A stretch of DNA of 64,000 bases from Geomonas edaphica. GTDB taxonomy: Bacteria; Desulfobacterota; Desulfuromonadia; Geobacterales; Geobacteraceae. The stretch is taken from the NCBI RefSeq assembly GCF_004917075.1, contig NZ_SSYB01000005.1, positions 1-64,000 of the forward strand, given 5' to 3'. The notes beneath the pieces are model-generated. The model was not told the DNA's origin and did not search any database. It worked only from the letters and a program-made list of their open reading frames with translations. Shown piece by piece: positions 32,903 through 42,142 of the stretch (position 1 is its first letter; the number at the start of each line of letters is the position of its first letter). The translations under genes were made by a program, and so were the position numbers.

Positions 32903-34111
32903 ATGCTAATTCTCACCCTGAACTGCAGAAGGTTCTCGGCACAGTACCAACTTTACGACTGGAACAGGCAGGCCCTTCTGGCGACCGGCAAAGTGGAGCG
33001 GATCGTGGTCGGGGACTCCTTCGTGACACACCGGGTGCCGGGGCATGACCCGAGGCACCTGGACGGCGAGTGCGCCGATCACAAGGATGCGCTGCAGTTG
33101 ATCCTGAACACGCTGACGAACGACAAAGACGGTGTCATCTCCGATGTCGCCCAAATTACCGCGGTCGGCCACCGCGTGGTGCACGGGGGCGAACGTTTTA
33201 CGAAATCGGTGCTCATCGACGAGAACGTGGTCGATGCGATCCGGGAGGTGGCGACCCTGGCACCTCTGCACAACAACCCGAACCTGGCCGGCATCCGTGC
33301 GTCGCAGGCGCTCCTGCATGGAATTCCCCAGGTCGCCATCTTCGATACCGCCTTCCATCAGACCATGCCGGAGATGGCCTACATCTACCCGCTTCCCTAC
33401 GAGTGGTACAAAAATCACGGCATCAGGCGCTACGGCTTCCACGGGCAGTCCCATTCGCACGCGGCGCGCAGGGGGGCGGAGTTGATCGGCAAGCCGCTCG
33501 AGGAATGCAACATGATCACCGTGCACACCGGCAACGGTGTATCGCTCTGTGCCCTGCGTAACGGTGCGTCCGTCGACACCAGCATGGGGCTTACCCCGCT
33601 GGAGGGTGTCATGATGGGGACCCGCTGTGGCGACATCGATGCCGGTATCATCCCCTTCATGGTGAACGAAGCGGGGGTCTCGGCGACCGAGCTCGACCTG
33701 TTCCTGAACCAGAAGAGCGGCCTCGCCGGCATCGTAGGGCGTCGCGTGAGCCGCCGGACCGTCGTGGACGAGGCGGTGGTCGGCGACGCCCGTTGCCAGC
33801 TCGCCCTCGACATGGAGACCTACCGTCTGCGCAAGTACCTGGGGGCCTACATCGCCGTCACCGGCAAGCCGGATGCCATCGTCTTCACCTACGGTGAGGA
33901 TTGGGAGGACTGGCCGGTGCGCGGCATGGCGCTGAGCGGGATGGAGCACTTCGACATCAAGGTCGACCTGAAAAAGGACGAGGAAGCGCTCAAGGGCGAG
34001 CGGGAGATGCTGATCAGCGCGGAGGACTCGGGTGTCAAGGTGTTCGCGATACCGAGCGGCGAGGATATGGTGCTCAACGAGGACGTGGCCGCCATCATGG
34101 GCTGGCAGTAG
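32903..34111 (+). CDS. Divergent acetate kinase family protein
   Basis: The product is 402 aa. The acetokinase fold is clear: GHRVVHGGERF, HNNPNLAGI, FDTAFHQTMP, YGFHGQSHS, HTGNGVSLCAL, VDTSMGLTPLEGVMMGTR, GDIDAGI. Catalytic Asn7, Arg, Asp, His and Glu equivalents are kept. The N-terminal phosphate loop is NCRRFSAQY instead of the family's NxGSSSLKY, and the nucleotide-site GIGENS is replaced by YGEDWEDWP. It may use another acyl group or phosphoryl donor, or be weakly active. It is a single gene with its own terminator; no phosphotransacetylase neighbour is visible. Confidence 0.82.
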   Translation: MLILTLNCRRFSAQYQLYDWNRQALLATGKVERIVVGDSFVTHRVPGHDPRHLDGECADHKDALQLILNTLTNDKDGVISDVAQITAVGHRVVHGGERFTKSVLIDENVVDAIREVATLAPLHNNPNLAGIRASQALLHGIPQVAIFDTAFHQTMPEMAYIYPLPYEWYKNHGIRRYGFHGQSHSHAARRGAELIGKPLEECNMITVHTGNGVSLCALRNGASVDTSMGLTPLEGVMMGTRCGDIDAGIIPFMVNEAGVSATELDLFLNQKSGLAGIVGRRVSRRTVVDEAVVGDARCQLALDMETYRLRKYLGAYIAVTGKPDAIVFTYGEDWEDWPVRGMALSGMEHFDIKVDLKKDEEALKGEREMLISAEDSGVKVFAIPSGEDMVLNEDVAAIMGWQ

Positions 34112-34137
34112 CGGCGTCACAAAGGAAGAGAAACGAC

Positions 34138-34173
34138 AAAGGGCGGATGACCATGCAGGTCTCCGCCCTTTTT
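34138..34173. terminator. Bidirectional rho-independent terminator
   Basis: AAAGGGCGGA pairs with TCCGCCCTTT and is followed by a T-run on the + strand; the A-run on the other side serves the minus strand. It separates the acetate-kinase-like gene from convergent metX. Confidence 0.85.
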
Positions 34174-34181
34174 GCTGTCTC

Positions 34182-35285
34182 CTACGGCTTGATCCCTTCC
34201 AGGAACTGCCGCACCATCGGCGTGAAGGCCTGGTGTTCGAGGAGGAAGGCGTCGTGGCCGTAGGCCGAGGTGATTAGGTGGTACTCCGCCTTTTTACCCA
34301 GCGTATTCAGCGTGTCGACCATCTCTTCGGTCTGCGCGGGAGGGTAAAGCCAGTCGGAGGTGAAGGCGAAGAACTGCATCGGGGCCGAGACCGGCGCGAA
34401 GGCCTCCTCCATCGACTCGCAGCCGGCGGCGACGTCGTACAGGTCGAGCGCCTTGGCGAGGTAGAGGAACGAGTTGGCGTCGAAGCGGTCCACGAAGTTG
34501 TAGCCGTTGTAGTTTAGGTAACGCTCCACCTCGAACTGCCCGAAGAAGTCGAACTGGCCGTCGCGGGCCGAGAAGCGGCGCCCGAACTTCGCGGTCATCG
34601 ACTCGTCGGAGAGGAAGGTGATGTGACCGATACCGCGAGCGAGTGCCAAGCCGTCCTTGGGGTTCTTACGGTACTCCCCCTTCTTCCAGGTAGGGTCGTT
34701 GAAGATGGCCCAGCGCGCGACGGCGTTCAGCGAGATGGCCTGCGCCGACGGCCTTGGCGTGGTGGCGAGCACCACTGCGGAGGCGATGCGGTCCGGATAC
34801 TGGGTGGCCCACTCGAGTGCCTGCATTCCTCCCATGCTCCCGCCTAACACGCAGAAGAGCTTCTTGATCCCGAGCCGGTCGATGAGCAGGGTCTGGGCCT
34901 TCACCATGTCGCGCACGGTGATCACCGGGAAGGCGAGGCTGTAGCGCTTGCCGGTCTTCGGGTTGATCGAGGTGGGACCTGTGGAGCCGAAGCAGGATCC
35001 GATCACGTTGGAACAGATGACGAAGTAGCGGTCTGTGTCGAGCAGGCACCCGGGTCCCACGATGTCGTCCCACCACCCCCCTCGCTTCTCGTCCTCGCTG
35101 TAGCGCCCGGCCAAGTGCGCGCTCCCGGTCCAGGCGTGGGTGACCAGGATGGCGTTGGAGCGGTCCTCGTTGAGGGTGCCATAGGTTTCGTACGCGATAT
35201 CGATCGGCCCGAGGATGCGGCCGCTTTCCAGGCGCAGCTCGGTGTCGAAGGTGGTGATCTGTTCTGTCACGATGCCGTAGGACAT
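34182..35285 (-). CDS. metX: Homoserine O-acetyltransferase
   Basis: The product is 367 aa from ATG35285 ([15 protein letters not shown] upstream). Alpha/beta-hydrolase-fold acyltransferase: [18 protein letters not shown] near the N-terminus, nucleophile elbow [14 protein letters not shown], and the C-terminal Asp and YGHDAFLLE catalytic pair. It acylates homoserine (acetyl- or succinyl-CoA; the choice cannot be read here) in methionine synthesis. Its leader carries a SAM-I riboswitch, which supports a methionine role. Confidence 0.93.
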   Translation of the reverse strand: MSYGIVTEQITTFDTELRLESGRILGPIDIAYETYGTLNEDRSNAILVTHAWTGSAHLAGRYSEDEKRGGWWDDIVGPGCLLDTDRYFVICSNVIGSCFGSTGPTSINPKTGKRYSLAFPVITVRDMVKAQTLLIDRLGIKKLFCVLGGSMGGMQALEWATQYPDRIASAVVLATTPRPSAQAISLNAVARWAIFNDPTWKKGEYRKNPKDGLALARGIGHITFLSDESMTAKFGRRFSARDGQFDFFGQFEVERYLNYNGYNFVDRFDANSFLYLAKALDLYDVAAGCESMEEAFAPVSAPMQFFAFTSDWLYPPAQTEEMVDTLNTLGKKAEYHLITSAYGHDAFLLEHQAFTPMVRQFLEGIKP

Positions 35286-35321
35286 GTCTCTCTCGTACTC
35301 TCGGGTGCCGGCAAGCGGCAC

Positions 35322-35483
35322 AAAAAAAGCCCCGTCTCGGTGTGAGAAGGGGCTTTTCGGGTGTGACAATAGCTCAAAAGCGCCTTTCTCATCTTCGCCT
35401 TTCGGCAGGATTTAGCACCTGTCGCCCGATTGGGCCGGTTGCTGTGGCTTCGCAGGGCCTTTCCCTCCACCACTCTAGATAAG
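35322..35483 (-). promoter_or_regulatory. SAM-I (S-box) riboswitch with terminator, leader of metX
   Basis: On the minus strand the aptamer spans about 35483 to 35388. P1 pairs CTTATC with GATGAG. Conserved parts are AGAGTGGTGGAGGGAAAGGC, AGCCACAGCAACC and GGTGCTAAATCCTGCC, followed by a GCGAAGAT stretch. It is followed by an intrinsic terminator at 35322-35356, AAAAGCCCC and GGGGCTTTTTTT. High SAM would favour termination and shut off metX. Sequence match to the S-box consensus is strong. Confidence 0.93.
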
Positions 35484-35572
35484 CAGGTCTTTCTATTCAA
35501 TTTTGGGGTGCAGAATAAGGGAGCCGCCGCTATTTGTCAACGGCAAACTGAGCTCCAGGTTCACGAGCGCGG

Positions 35573-35743
35573 TTACAGGTCGTGACGGTATTTCACCAGG
35601 ATGTAGAAGCATGCTGCGCCGGCAAGCGCCATAGCGAAGTCCCTAAGCCAAGGGACCGGCTTGTCCAGGCCGGACTGGATCAAGGGGTCGAGAAACGCAC
35701 TGGTAAGGAGCGTCACCGCTGCAGTCGAGAGAAACTTCTTCAC
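35573..35743 (-). CDS. Small membrane protein coupled to the dehydrogenase gene
   Basis: The product is 56 aa starting at GTG35743, which overlaps the upstream TGA (GTGA). The N-terminal segment MKKFLSTAAVTLLTSAFLDP and the central WLRDFAMALAGAACFYILV are hydrophobic, giving one or two membrane helices, and it ends with KYRHDL. There is no obvious ribosome binding site of its own, consistent with translational coupling. No family recognised. Confidence 0.55.
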   Translation of the reverse strand: MKKFLSTAAVTLLTSAFLDPLIQSGLDKPVPWLRDFAMALAGAACFYILVKYRHDL

Positions 35744-36603
35744 GACTTGATGGCCTTGTAGACGGCGCAGAAGTCCTCATCCGCGAAGCCAGCGGCCTTC
35801 GCCCGTTTGAAGTTCTCATTGGCTGCTGCCGCGGTGAAGAGCGGCTGCCCGAGCGCGTCGCCCAAGCCGACGGCAAGCCGCATGTCCTTTTGCATGTGTT
35901 TGAGCGGGAAAGCCGGGGCGAAGTTGCCGCCGGTCATCAGTCCACCCTTCAGTTTGAACATCGGGTTCGCCATAGCGCCCGAATCGAGCACGTCGAGGAG
36001 GTCGGCGCTGTCGAGCCCCGCCTTCTCGGCGAGCGCCATTCCCTCGCAGAATATGGTCATCATCCCTCCCATGACCATGTTGACGATGAGCTTCATCTCC
36101 GCGCCGCGTCCTACTTCGCCGAGAAAGAGGCTTTTTTTGCCCATCGTCTCAAAGAGCGGAACGGTCTCATCGAAAAGGCCGCTGTCGCCGGCGGACAGGA
36201 TGATCAGCGTACCGTCCTCTGCCTGTTTCTTGCTCCCGGAAACGGGCGCCTCCAGAAACCTGCCTCCTCTGGCGGTCACCGCCGCGGCGATCTCCTTCGT
36301 GGTGCCGGCGTCAACGGTTGACATGTCCACGTAGCTGCGCCCGGCGCCGACCCCTTCCAGCACCCCCTGTGGACCGAAGCAGACCTCGCGCACTGCAGCC
36401 GGGTCGGCCAACATGGCGATGGTGATGGCGCAGGAGGACGCGACCTCGGCCGGTGTTGCCGCGACCTTGGCGCCAAGCGCCGCGAACTCCTCGCACTTGG
36501 CCGCTGAACGGTTCCATACCTTCACCTTGAAGCCCGCCTTAATGAGGTTTTTGGCCATGGCGCTTCCCATGATGCCTAGCCCGAGAAAACCGTACGTTTC
36601 CAT
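35740..36603 (-). CDS. Beta-hydroxyacid dehydrogenase (succinic semialdehyde/glyoxylate reductase type)
   Basis: The product is 287 aa. N-terminal Rossmann motif GFLGLGIMGSAMAKNL, then substrate motif EAPVSGSKKQAEDGTL and catalytic Lys in EMKLIVNMVMGG (family K at about 170). NRS after the second strand points to NADPH preference. Close relatives from Geobacter have been characterised as succinic semialdehyde reductases (recalled), so gamma-hydroxybutyrate formation is a fair guess; 3-hydroxyisobutyrate dehydrogenase is the alternative. A small membrane-protein gene overlaps its 3' end. Confidence 0.88.
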   Translation of the reverse strand: METYGFLGLGIMGSAMAKNLIKAGFKVKVWNRSAAKCEEFAALGAKVAATPAEVASSCAITIAMLADPAAVREVCFGPQGVLEGVGAGRSYVDMSTVDAGTTKEIAAAVTARGGRFLEAPVSGSKKQAEDGTLIILSAGDSGLFDETVPLFETMGKKSLFLGEVGRGAEMKLIVNMVMGGMMTIFCEGMALAEKAGLDSADLLDVLDSGAMANPMFKLKGGLMTGGNFAPAFPLKHMQKDMRLAVGLGDALGQPLFTAAAANENFKRAKAAGFADEDFCAVYKAIKS

Positions 36604-36694
36604 AGTGTTTGCCTCCTTGTATTGATGGATACCAAGCTCCTTAAAAACTGCTGCAGTTGCCCCGTCCCTTGCGGGAGAGGGAGATTTGAGGGCA

Positions 36695-38413
36695 TCAATC
36701 GAGAACCAGTGTCGCCTTACGCCACTTGCGCACCGAGTTTACCAGATAAACCGCCTCGGCCCGCTCGAGGTCCTCCCGCTTCAGGAGCTTCTCCTTGATC
36801 TCCCCGCGCGCGAGCAGTTCCTCGCGCAGGGTTCCCGGGAGAAGCCCGCACGACAGAGAAGGGGTGTAGTCGTGGCCGTCGATCCGCGCGACGACGTTGC
36901 TGTTGGTTCCTTCGGTGATCTCGTCCCGTTCGTTGAGAAAGATCACCTCTTGCACCCCGCTTCGCCCGGAAAGCTCCTGCTGGTACAGCTCGCGGTGGCT
37001 CGTCTTATGGTAGAGAAAGGGATCGTTCGAGTCGACGCGCTGTCGCGCGAAGGCGGCCTTCAGCCCGGCCGCCGATTCCGGGATTTCCGCCGCCTCGCAG
37101 CTCGTGGTGCCGTCAGGAAAGAGGAGAAGACGCACCTTGTAACGCCGCGCACGATCCAGGCCGGTCGCCGCCTCTGAAAGCCTCCGTCGTGCAACTGCTG
37201 CGTCGAACGGGAAAGCGAAGTAGCCTGCCGATTTCTCAAGCCTTTCCATGTGCCGCTCCGGCAGGAAATAGCAGCCGTCTTCGTGCAAAAGCGACTCGAT
37301 CAGGTGGAACTCAGGCCGCTCCTCTCGGGCGAAACGCCCCTTCTCCAGGCACTCGCGGTACTCCGCGTCCGGGGTGGCATCCCAGGTGATCCCGCTGCCG
37401 ATGCCGATTTCGCCGCAACCGTTCTCGCTGTCGATGACGGCGGTCCGGATGGCTACGCTGAACTTCGCCTCACCGCCGGGGGAGAAGTAGCCGAGGCTGC
37501 CGGTGTAGAGTCCGCGCGGGTCGCCCTCCAGCCGGTCGATGATCTCCATGCTCCTGCGTTTGGGTGCTCCGGTCACCGAGCCGCAGGGGAAGAGGGCCCG
37601 GAACAGTTGCTGCGGCGTCACCCCTTCATTGAGGCGCGACTCGATCGTGGAAGTCATCTGGTGCACCGTCGGGTGGCTCTCCACGTCGAAGAGCGAGGTC
37701 ACCTGGACCGACCCGGTCCGCGACACCATCCCCATGTCGTTGCGCAGCAGGTCGACGATCATCAGGTTTTCGGCCGCTTCCTTCGGGGTATGGCGCAACT
37801 GTTCCCTCCGTGCGACATCCTCTTCCCACCAGCGCCCGCGCGGCGCAGTCCCCTTCATCGGACGGGTGACGAGCCTTTCGCCCGTGAGGGAGAAGAAAAG
37901 CTCGGGGGAGGCGGAGAGAATCCGCCATCGGTCGCACTCGAGGTAGCAGTTGTAGGGTGTGGGCTGGCTGCGGCAGAGCTCGCTGAAGAAGGAGCGCGGG
38001 CACCCCGCGAAGGCGAAACGCTGGCGCAGGGTGAAGTTGACCTGGTAGGTCTCCCCCGCTGCGATCAACTCCCGGATCGTCCCGACCGCGCTTCCGTACT
38101 GCTCCTCTCCGAGCGAGGGGCGCCAGTCGGTGCAGCGAAAAGGGGCGTCATGCCGTGGGAAAGGTTCGGCGCGGCGCTCCTCGTAGAGCCCGAACCACAA
38201 AAGCGGCATGGCGTGGGGGGAGCCGGCGGGGAGCGCTTCGTTGAGGCCCGAGGCCGCCTCGTAGCAGACAAAGCCGGCGGCGTGGAGACCCGCCGCCACC
38301 TGGCGCTCCAGCGCCTCGAAGGCCGGTCCCACTTCGGCCGGTGTGGCAGCGCGGATCTCGCCCACTTGGCGCGCGAAGGCGAAGCCGTGCAGGTAGGCCG
38401 GAGACTGCGGCAT
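36695..38413 (-). CDS. pabB: Fused aminodeoxychorismate synthase component I / aminodeoxychorismate lyase
   Basis: The product is 572 aa from ATG38413, overlapping the upstream stop by 1 nt. The N-terminal 350 residues are PabB (chorismate-binding: RPMKGTAPRGR, ENLMIVDLLRNDMG, FPCGSVTGAPKRRSMEII, EIGIGSGITWDA). The C-terminal about 220 residues are a PabC-like PLP lyase (LIESLLHEDGCYF, TSHRELY, VIFLNERDEITEGTNSN, SCGLLPGTLR). The fusion covers two steps from chorismate to p-aminobenzoate for folate; the glutaminase PabA is not in the window. Confidence 0.92.
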   Translation of the reverse strand: MPQSPAYLHGFAFARQVGEIRAATPAEVGPAFEALERQVAAGLHAAGFVCYEAASGLNEALPAGSPHAMPLLWFGLYEERRAEPFPRHDAPFRCTDWRPSLGEEQYGSAVGTIRELIAAGETYQVNFTLRQRFAFAGCPRSFFSELCRSQPTPYNCYLECDRWRILSASPELFFSLTGERLVTRPMKGTAPRGRWWEEDVARREQLRHTPKEAAENLMIVDLLRNDMGMVSRTGSVQVTSLFDVESHPTVHQMTSTIESRLNEGVTPQQLFRALFPCGSVTGAPKRRSMEIIDRLEGDPRGLYTGSLGYFSPGGEAKFSVAIRTAVIDSENGCGEIGIGSGITWDATPDAEYRECLEKGRFAREERPEFHLIESLLHEDGCYFLPERHMERLEKSAGYFAFPFDAAVARRRLSEAATGLDRARRYKVRLLLFPDGTTSCEAAEIPESAAGLKAAFARQRVDSNDPFLYHKTSHRELYQQELSGRSGVQEVIFLNERDEITEGTNSNVVARIDGHDYTPSLSCGLLPGTLREELLARGEIKEKLLKREDLERAEAVYLVNSVRKWRKATLVLD

Positions 38414-39270
38414 CACTCCGTTCCCGCGGAGCAGAAATCCCCGATGGGACAGGCGGCGCACTTGAGTCGGTCCTTTCCGTCGCACCCCTCCGAGATCCCC
38501 AGGTGGCAGATCGAGAAATCGTACTTCACCGGGTCCTGCGGGTCGAGCTCGCGCAGGGCGCGCGTGATCTCACAGGCCATGCGCCAGTCCCCCTGCTTCC
38601 TGTCGGTGAAGCCCAGGAAGCGGCAGATGCGCTGGATGTGGGCGTCCACCGGGATGACGAGCTGCGTCGGTGAGATCCCCTTCCAGATGCCGAGATCGAT
38701 GCCGTCCGCCGGGCGCACCATCCATCTCAAGTACATGCAGAGGCGTTTGCAGGCGCTACCCGAGGCGGGAGAGGGGAAGAAGAAGGGGAAGTAGGCGTCT
38801 TTCGGGACGCCGCCGGGACCGAAGACCGGGGCGAGGTCGAGCGCTTTCACCGCCTCGCTGAAGCCGGAAAGGGTTCCGGTGATGTCTTCGCTTGCCGGGT
38901 CGTGGAAGCGCAGGAGCCACTTTTCCACGGAACCTGTCTCCTCGATCATGACGCGGCAGGCAAGGAGCAGGGCGCTTAGGTCGCGACCGTCGTTGAAGCG
39001 GTGCTTGAAGCCGGCGAAAAGGCGCATCCCCTCGGCCGGATCGAACCGTTCCACGAAGCGGCGCGGCGAGGGGCCCATGGCGTCGAAGATCACCGCGAGG
39101 TTCTTCTTGATGATCTTCACGTTTCCGTAGGCGAACGAGGAGGCGATCAGTCCGGCGACCTCCTGGTCCTGCGGCTCATGAAAGCGGTGGCAGAAGGATA
39201 ATGGATCGTTGGCTAGGTGCTCCTGCGATCGGTTTTGGTACAGCGCTTCCAGTATGGTCTTCAGCTCCAC
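38413..39270 (-). CDS. TIGR02757 family protein
   Basis: The product is 285 aa starting at GTG39270. It is a helical protein with DPLSFCHRFHEPQDQEVAGL, ASSFAYGNVKIIKKNL, PVDAHIQRICRFLGF and a C-terminal cysteine set (CDGKDRLKCAACPIGDFC) that resembles the iron-sulfur loop of HhH-GPD DNA glycosylases. The family is conserved but uncharacterised; a role in nucleic-acid repair is inference from that loop. Coupled to pabB-pabC by a 1-nt overlap. Confidence 0.85.
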   Translation of the reverse strand: MELKTILEALYQNRSQEHLANDPLSFCHRFHEPQDQEVAGLIASSFAYGNVKIIKKNLAVIFDAMGPSPRRFVERFDPAEGMRLFAGFKHRFNDGRDLSALLLACRVMIEETGSVEKWLLRFHDPASEDITGTLSGFSEAVKALDLAPVFGPGGVPKDAYFPFFFPSPASGSACKRLCMYLRWMVRPADGIDLGIWKGISPTQLVIPVDAHIQRICRFLGFTDRKQGDWRMACEITRALRELDPQDPVKYDFSICHLGISEGCDGKDRLKCAACPIGDFCSAGTE

Positions 39271-39385
39271 TTGGTCTTCCTCATTGGCGGTGCGGCGGCT
39301 CTCATGTGGGCGATGGACAAACCCTTCGGGCCTGTTAGATTATCATAGTGATTCATCAGCTTAAAGGGAAAAGGGGGCGGAACTC

Positions 39386-39757
39386 ATGAAACTTGCGGAA
39401 CTGTTTCCGGAGGGTGGGCGCGGCATTATCGGAACTGCCGACGCGAACGGCCTGGTCAATCTAGCCGTCTTTGCCCTGCCGCACGTGGTGGACGAGGAGA
39501 CCCTGGCCTGGGGGTTCAGCGAGGGGCGCAGCATCGAGAACCTGAGGCAGAACCCGCACGCGAGCTACCTCTATCTCGCGCCTTCCAGGGGTTACAGCGG
39601 CTGGAGGCTTACGCTGACCATGACCGAGGAAAAGGGGGAAGGGGAACTGCTGAACGAGATAAAGGAACGGACCGCGCTGGTGGCGAGCCCGCAGGCAAGC
39701 GCGCAGGTGAGCCGGGTGGCGTACTTCAAGGTGGATGAGGTGCGTCCGTTGATGTGA
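39386..39757 (+). CDS. Pyridoxamine 5'-phosphate oxidase-like flavin-binding protein
   Basis: The product is 123 aa, a small split-barrel protein. Diagnostic stretches are GIIGTADANGLVNLAVFALP and LRQNPHASYLYLAP, with SRGYSGWRLTL in the barrel. Short members of this family bind FMN or F420 and reduce small molecules; the substrate is unknown. Single gene in a divergent/convergent position. Confidence 0.8.
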   Translation: MKLAELFPEGGRGIIGTADANGLVNLAVFALPHVVDEETLAWGFSEGRSIENLRQNPHASYLYLAPSRGYSGWRLTLTMTEEKGEGELLNEIKERTALVASPQASAQVSRVAYFKVDEVRPLM

Positions 39758-40207
39758 TTACCGGGTGCGCGGGGTCTCCAGGATAAAGGTGACGGGGCCG
39801 TCGTTCACAAGCGACACCTCCATATCCGCCTGGAAGATCCCGCTTTGCACCGGGACGCCGAGCTCCCAGACTTTTCCCATGAAATAGCTGTAGAGGCGGT
39901 TTGCCTCGGCCGGGTCGGCCGCGGTGTCGAAGGAGGGACGCCTCCCCTTGGAGCAGTTTCCGGCCAGGGTGAACTGCGAGACCGCCAGCATCTCCCCCTT
40001 CACGTCGGCCAGGGCCAGGTTCATCTTCCCCTGTTCGTCGGTGAAGATCCTGAGGTTCACGATCTTCTCGGCCAGCCAGTCCGCCTGTTTGCAGGAGTCG
40101 CCGATCTCGACGCCGAGCAGCACCAGGATGCCGTGGTCGATCTCGCCCACCACCTTGCCGTCCACACGCACGCTCGCCGTTTTCACCCTCTGGATCACAG
40201 CCTTCAC
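39758..40207 (-). CDS. dtd: D-aminoacyl-tRNA deacylase
   Basis: The product is 149 aa from GTG40207, with GGAGG 7 nt upstream and overlapping the macrodomain stop. It starts [21 protein letters not shown]. The catalytic SQFTL motif and the cross-subunit NxGP motif (VNDGPVTF, with D-G-P variant) are present. It removes D-amino acids from mischarged tRNA. It forms an overlapping pair with the macrodomain gene. Confidence 0.93.
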   Translation of the reverse strand: MKAVIQRVKTASVRVDGKVVGEIDHGILVLLGVEIGDSCKQADWLAEKIVNLRIFTDEQGKMNLALADVKGEMLAVSQFTLAGNCSKGRRPSFDTAADPAEANRLYSYFMGKVWELGVPVQSGIFQADMEVSLVNDGPVTFILETPRTR

Positions 40208-40722
40208 TAAAAAACCTCCTCCATCGTTTCCCGGTAGATCCCGGCCGCCTCCGGTGAGAAGGCGACGAAGACGATACGTGCGAGCTCGGGGTTGCTCTCG
40301 AGCGCCAACTTCGCCTCCTCCAGCGCGATGCGGCAGGCCGGACGCATGGGATAGCCGTAGACCCCGGTGCTGATGGCGGGGAAGGCTATCGTTGTTAGCC
40401 CTTTTTCGCGGGCGAGACGGTAGCAGTTGCGGTAGCAGGAGCGTAAAAACGCGGGCTCGCCGTGGTTGCCTCCCTGCCAGACCGGCCCAACCGTGTGGAT
40501 CACGTGGCGCGCCGGGAGGCGGTACCCCGCCGTGATGCGTGCCTCGCCGGTCGGGCACCCACCGATGGTGCGGCACTCGGCCAAAAGTTCCGGTCCGGCG
40601 GCCCGGTGGATGGCGCCGTCGACGCCCCCGCCGCCCAGAAGCGAGCTGTTGGCCGCGTTCACGATGGCGTCTACCGCGAGTTTTGTGATGTCACCCTGGA
40701 AGATCTCCACCTTCTCGCACAT
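40207..40722 (-). CDS. Macrodomain protein (O-acetyl-ADP-ribose deacetylase type)
   Basis: The product is 171 aa, a single complete macrodomain: [44 protein letters not shown] and [12 protein letters not shown]. The conserved Asn and the catalytic Asp of GGGVDGAIH match MacroD/YmdB enzymes that remove ADP-ribose or O-acetyl groups. It could reverse ADP-ribosylation in the cell. Overlaps dtd by 3 nt. Confidence 0.92.
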   Translation of the reverse strand: MCEKVEIFQGDITKLAVDAIVNAANSSLLGGGGVDGAIHRAAGPELLAECRTIGGCPTGEARITAGYRLPARHVIHTVGPVWQGGNHGEPAFLRSCYRNCYRLAREKGLTTIAFPAISTGVYGYPMRPACRIALEEAKLALESNPELARIVFVAFSPEAAGIYRETMEEVF

Positions 40723-40745
40723 GCTAACCCCCTTTGCAGGGCCGA

Positions 40746-41597
40746 TCAGCTTTCGACCAGGCTCCGCAGCAGTTTCAGGTTCACCGCATCCATCTCGTCG
40801 TCGTCCCCCTTGGGTGTCTCGATCACCTTCGGGACCAGGGCGAAGTGCGGGTCGTTCATGATGAGGCGAAACGCCTCGAGCCCCAGGGCTCCGGCGCCTA
40901 TATGCTCGTGACGGTCCACCTTACAGCCGAGCCCCTTCCTTGAGTCGTTCAGGTGGAAGGCCATGAGCCGCTCGATCCCCAAAAGGGCGTCGAACTCGTC
41001 GAAGGTCTTGCGGTAGCCGTCCCGGTCGGCGATGGGGTAGCCCGAGGCGAAGGCGTGGCAGGTGTCGAAGCAGACGCCGAAGCGGGTCGGGTACGAGGAA
41101 CCATCGATAATGGATTTAAGGTGCTGGAACTGGTAGCCGAGGTTGCTTCCCTGGCCGGCGGTGTTTTCCAGGAGCACCTTGCCGGTGAACTCCGGAACTT
41201 CCGCAAGGAGCTGGTCGAACGCCTCGCAGACGCGCCTCAGGCCGGTCTCTTCGCCGTCGCCGTTATGAGAGCCGGGGTGCATGACGATTTTGTCGATGCC
41301 GAGCTTCGCGCAGCGCTGCAGCTCTTCCCGGAAGGCGAGGAGGCTTTTGTCCTTCACGTCGCCCGGGGCGGCCGCAAGGTTGATCAGGTAGATGTCGTGG
41401 CTCATGGCGCCGGCGATGCCGCTGGCGGCGAGCTTGTCCCTGAAGAGCTTGGCGTCGGCGTCCGAGATCGCCTTGCCGCGCCACTGGTTAGCGTTCTGGG
41501 TGAAGACCTGGATGAAGCCGCATCCCGCAGCCACGCCGCGATCAACGGCGTTATGGATGCCTCCCGAAATGGAGACGTGGGCGCCCAGAAGATCCAT
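40746..41597 (-). CDS. nfo: Endonuclease IV
   Basis: The product is 283 aa from ATG41597 (GGGAGGAG upstream), overlapping the HIT gene stop by 1 nt. TIM-barrel AP endonuclease with [69 protein letters not shown] and KVIETP carrying the three-zinc ligands. It cleaves abasic sites in base-excision repair. Confidence 0.95.
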   Translation of the reverse strand: MDLLGAHVSISGGIHNAVDRGVAAGCGFIQVFTQNANQWRGKAISDADAKLFRDKLAASGIAGAMSHDIYLINLAAAPGDVKDKSLLAFREELQRCAKLGIDKIVMHPGSHNGDGEETGLRRVCEAFDQLLAEVPEFTGKVLLENTAGQGSNLGYQFQHLKSIIDGSSYPTRFGVCFDTCHAFASGYPIADRDGYRKTFDEFDALLGIERLMAFHLNDSRKGLGCKVDRHEHIGAGALGLEAFRLIMNDPHFALVPKVIETPKGDDDEMDAVNLKLLRSLVES

Positions 41598-42031
41598 TAC
41601 CGCTCCTCCCTTACGTCGAGTTTCTCCAGGTGGGTCCGGATCAGCGCCGCCCGCTCCAGGTATTCCTCGCTTTTGAGGATCAGCTCCTGGTGCGGCTCGC
41701 TCCAGTGCGGGCGGGGCCAAAGGGGATCCCCCGAGCGGCGCGGCACGATGTGCCAGTGCATGTGGGGCGCCATGTTGCCGAGCAGCTCGTAGTTGATCTT
41801 GTCCGGGTTGAACGCGTTGTAGAGCGCCTCGGCGACGGCGCACACCTCCGCCATCACCCCGTTTCGGACCGACTCGTCCAGGTGGAAGAGCTCCGTTACG
41901 TGCGTCTTGGTATAGACGAAGCAGTAGCCGGGAAAGAACTGGTCACGGCTCAGGGAAACCAGTGTGTGTTCCAGTTCGACGACCCGCTGTTCCTCGTCGT
42001 CCTCCCACTTGGTGCAGATGGGGCAGGTCAT
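41597..42031 (-). CDS. HIT-family hydrolase
   Basis: The product is 144 aa. An N-terminal CPIC knuckle is followed by the histidine-triad motif HMHWHIVPR (about residues 90-98) and a Trp/Pro-rich tail. HIT proteins hydrolyse nucleoside phosphoramidates or dinucleoside polyphosphates. It is translationally coupled to nfo (TAATG). Confidence 0.9.
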   Translation of the reverse strand: MTCPICTKWEDDEEQRVVELEHTLVSLSRDQFFPGYCFVYTKTHVTELFHLDESVRNGVMAEVCAVAEALYNAFNPDKINYELLGNMAPHMHWHIVPRRSGDPLWPRPHWSEPHQELILKSEEYLERAALIRTHLEKLDVREER

Positions 42032-42142
42032 AGTGATTCCTTTTTAAATCGTGATCGGGACGATCTTCGATCTCATCGTCCACATCCCCTATCCCTTTGG
42101 GAGAGGGCTTCGCAAACTAACGCAAACAGGGCTTTCTGTCGC

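Noticed and set aside
32906-34120. 404-aa minus-strand frame opposite the acetate-kinase-like gene
   Set aside because: No domain is visible, it is fully antisense to a good gene, and it starts beyond that gene's stop.
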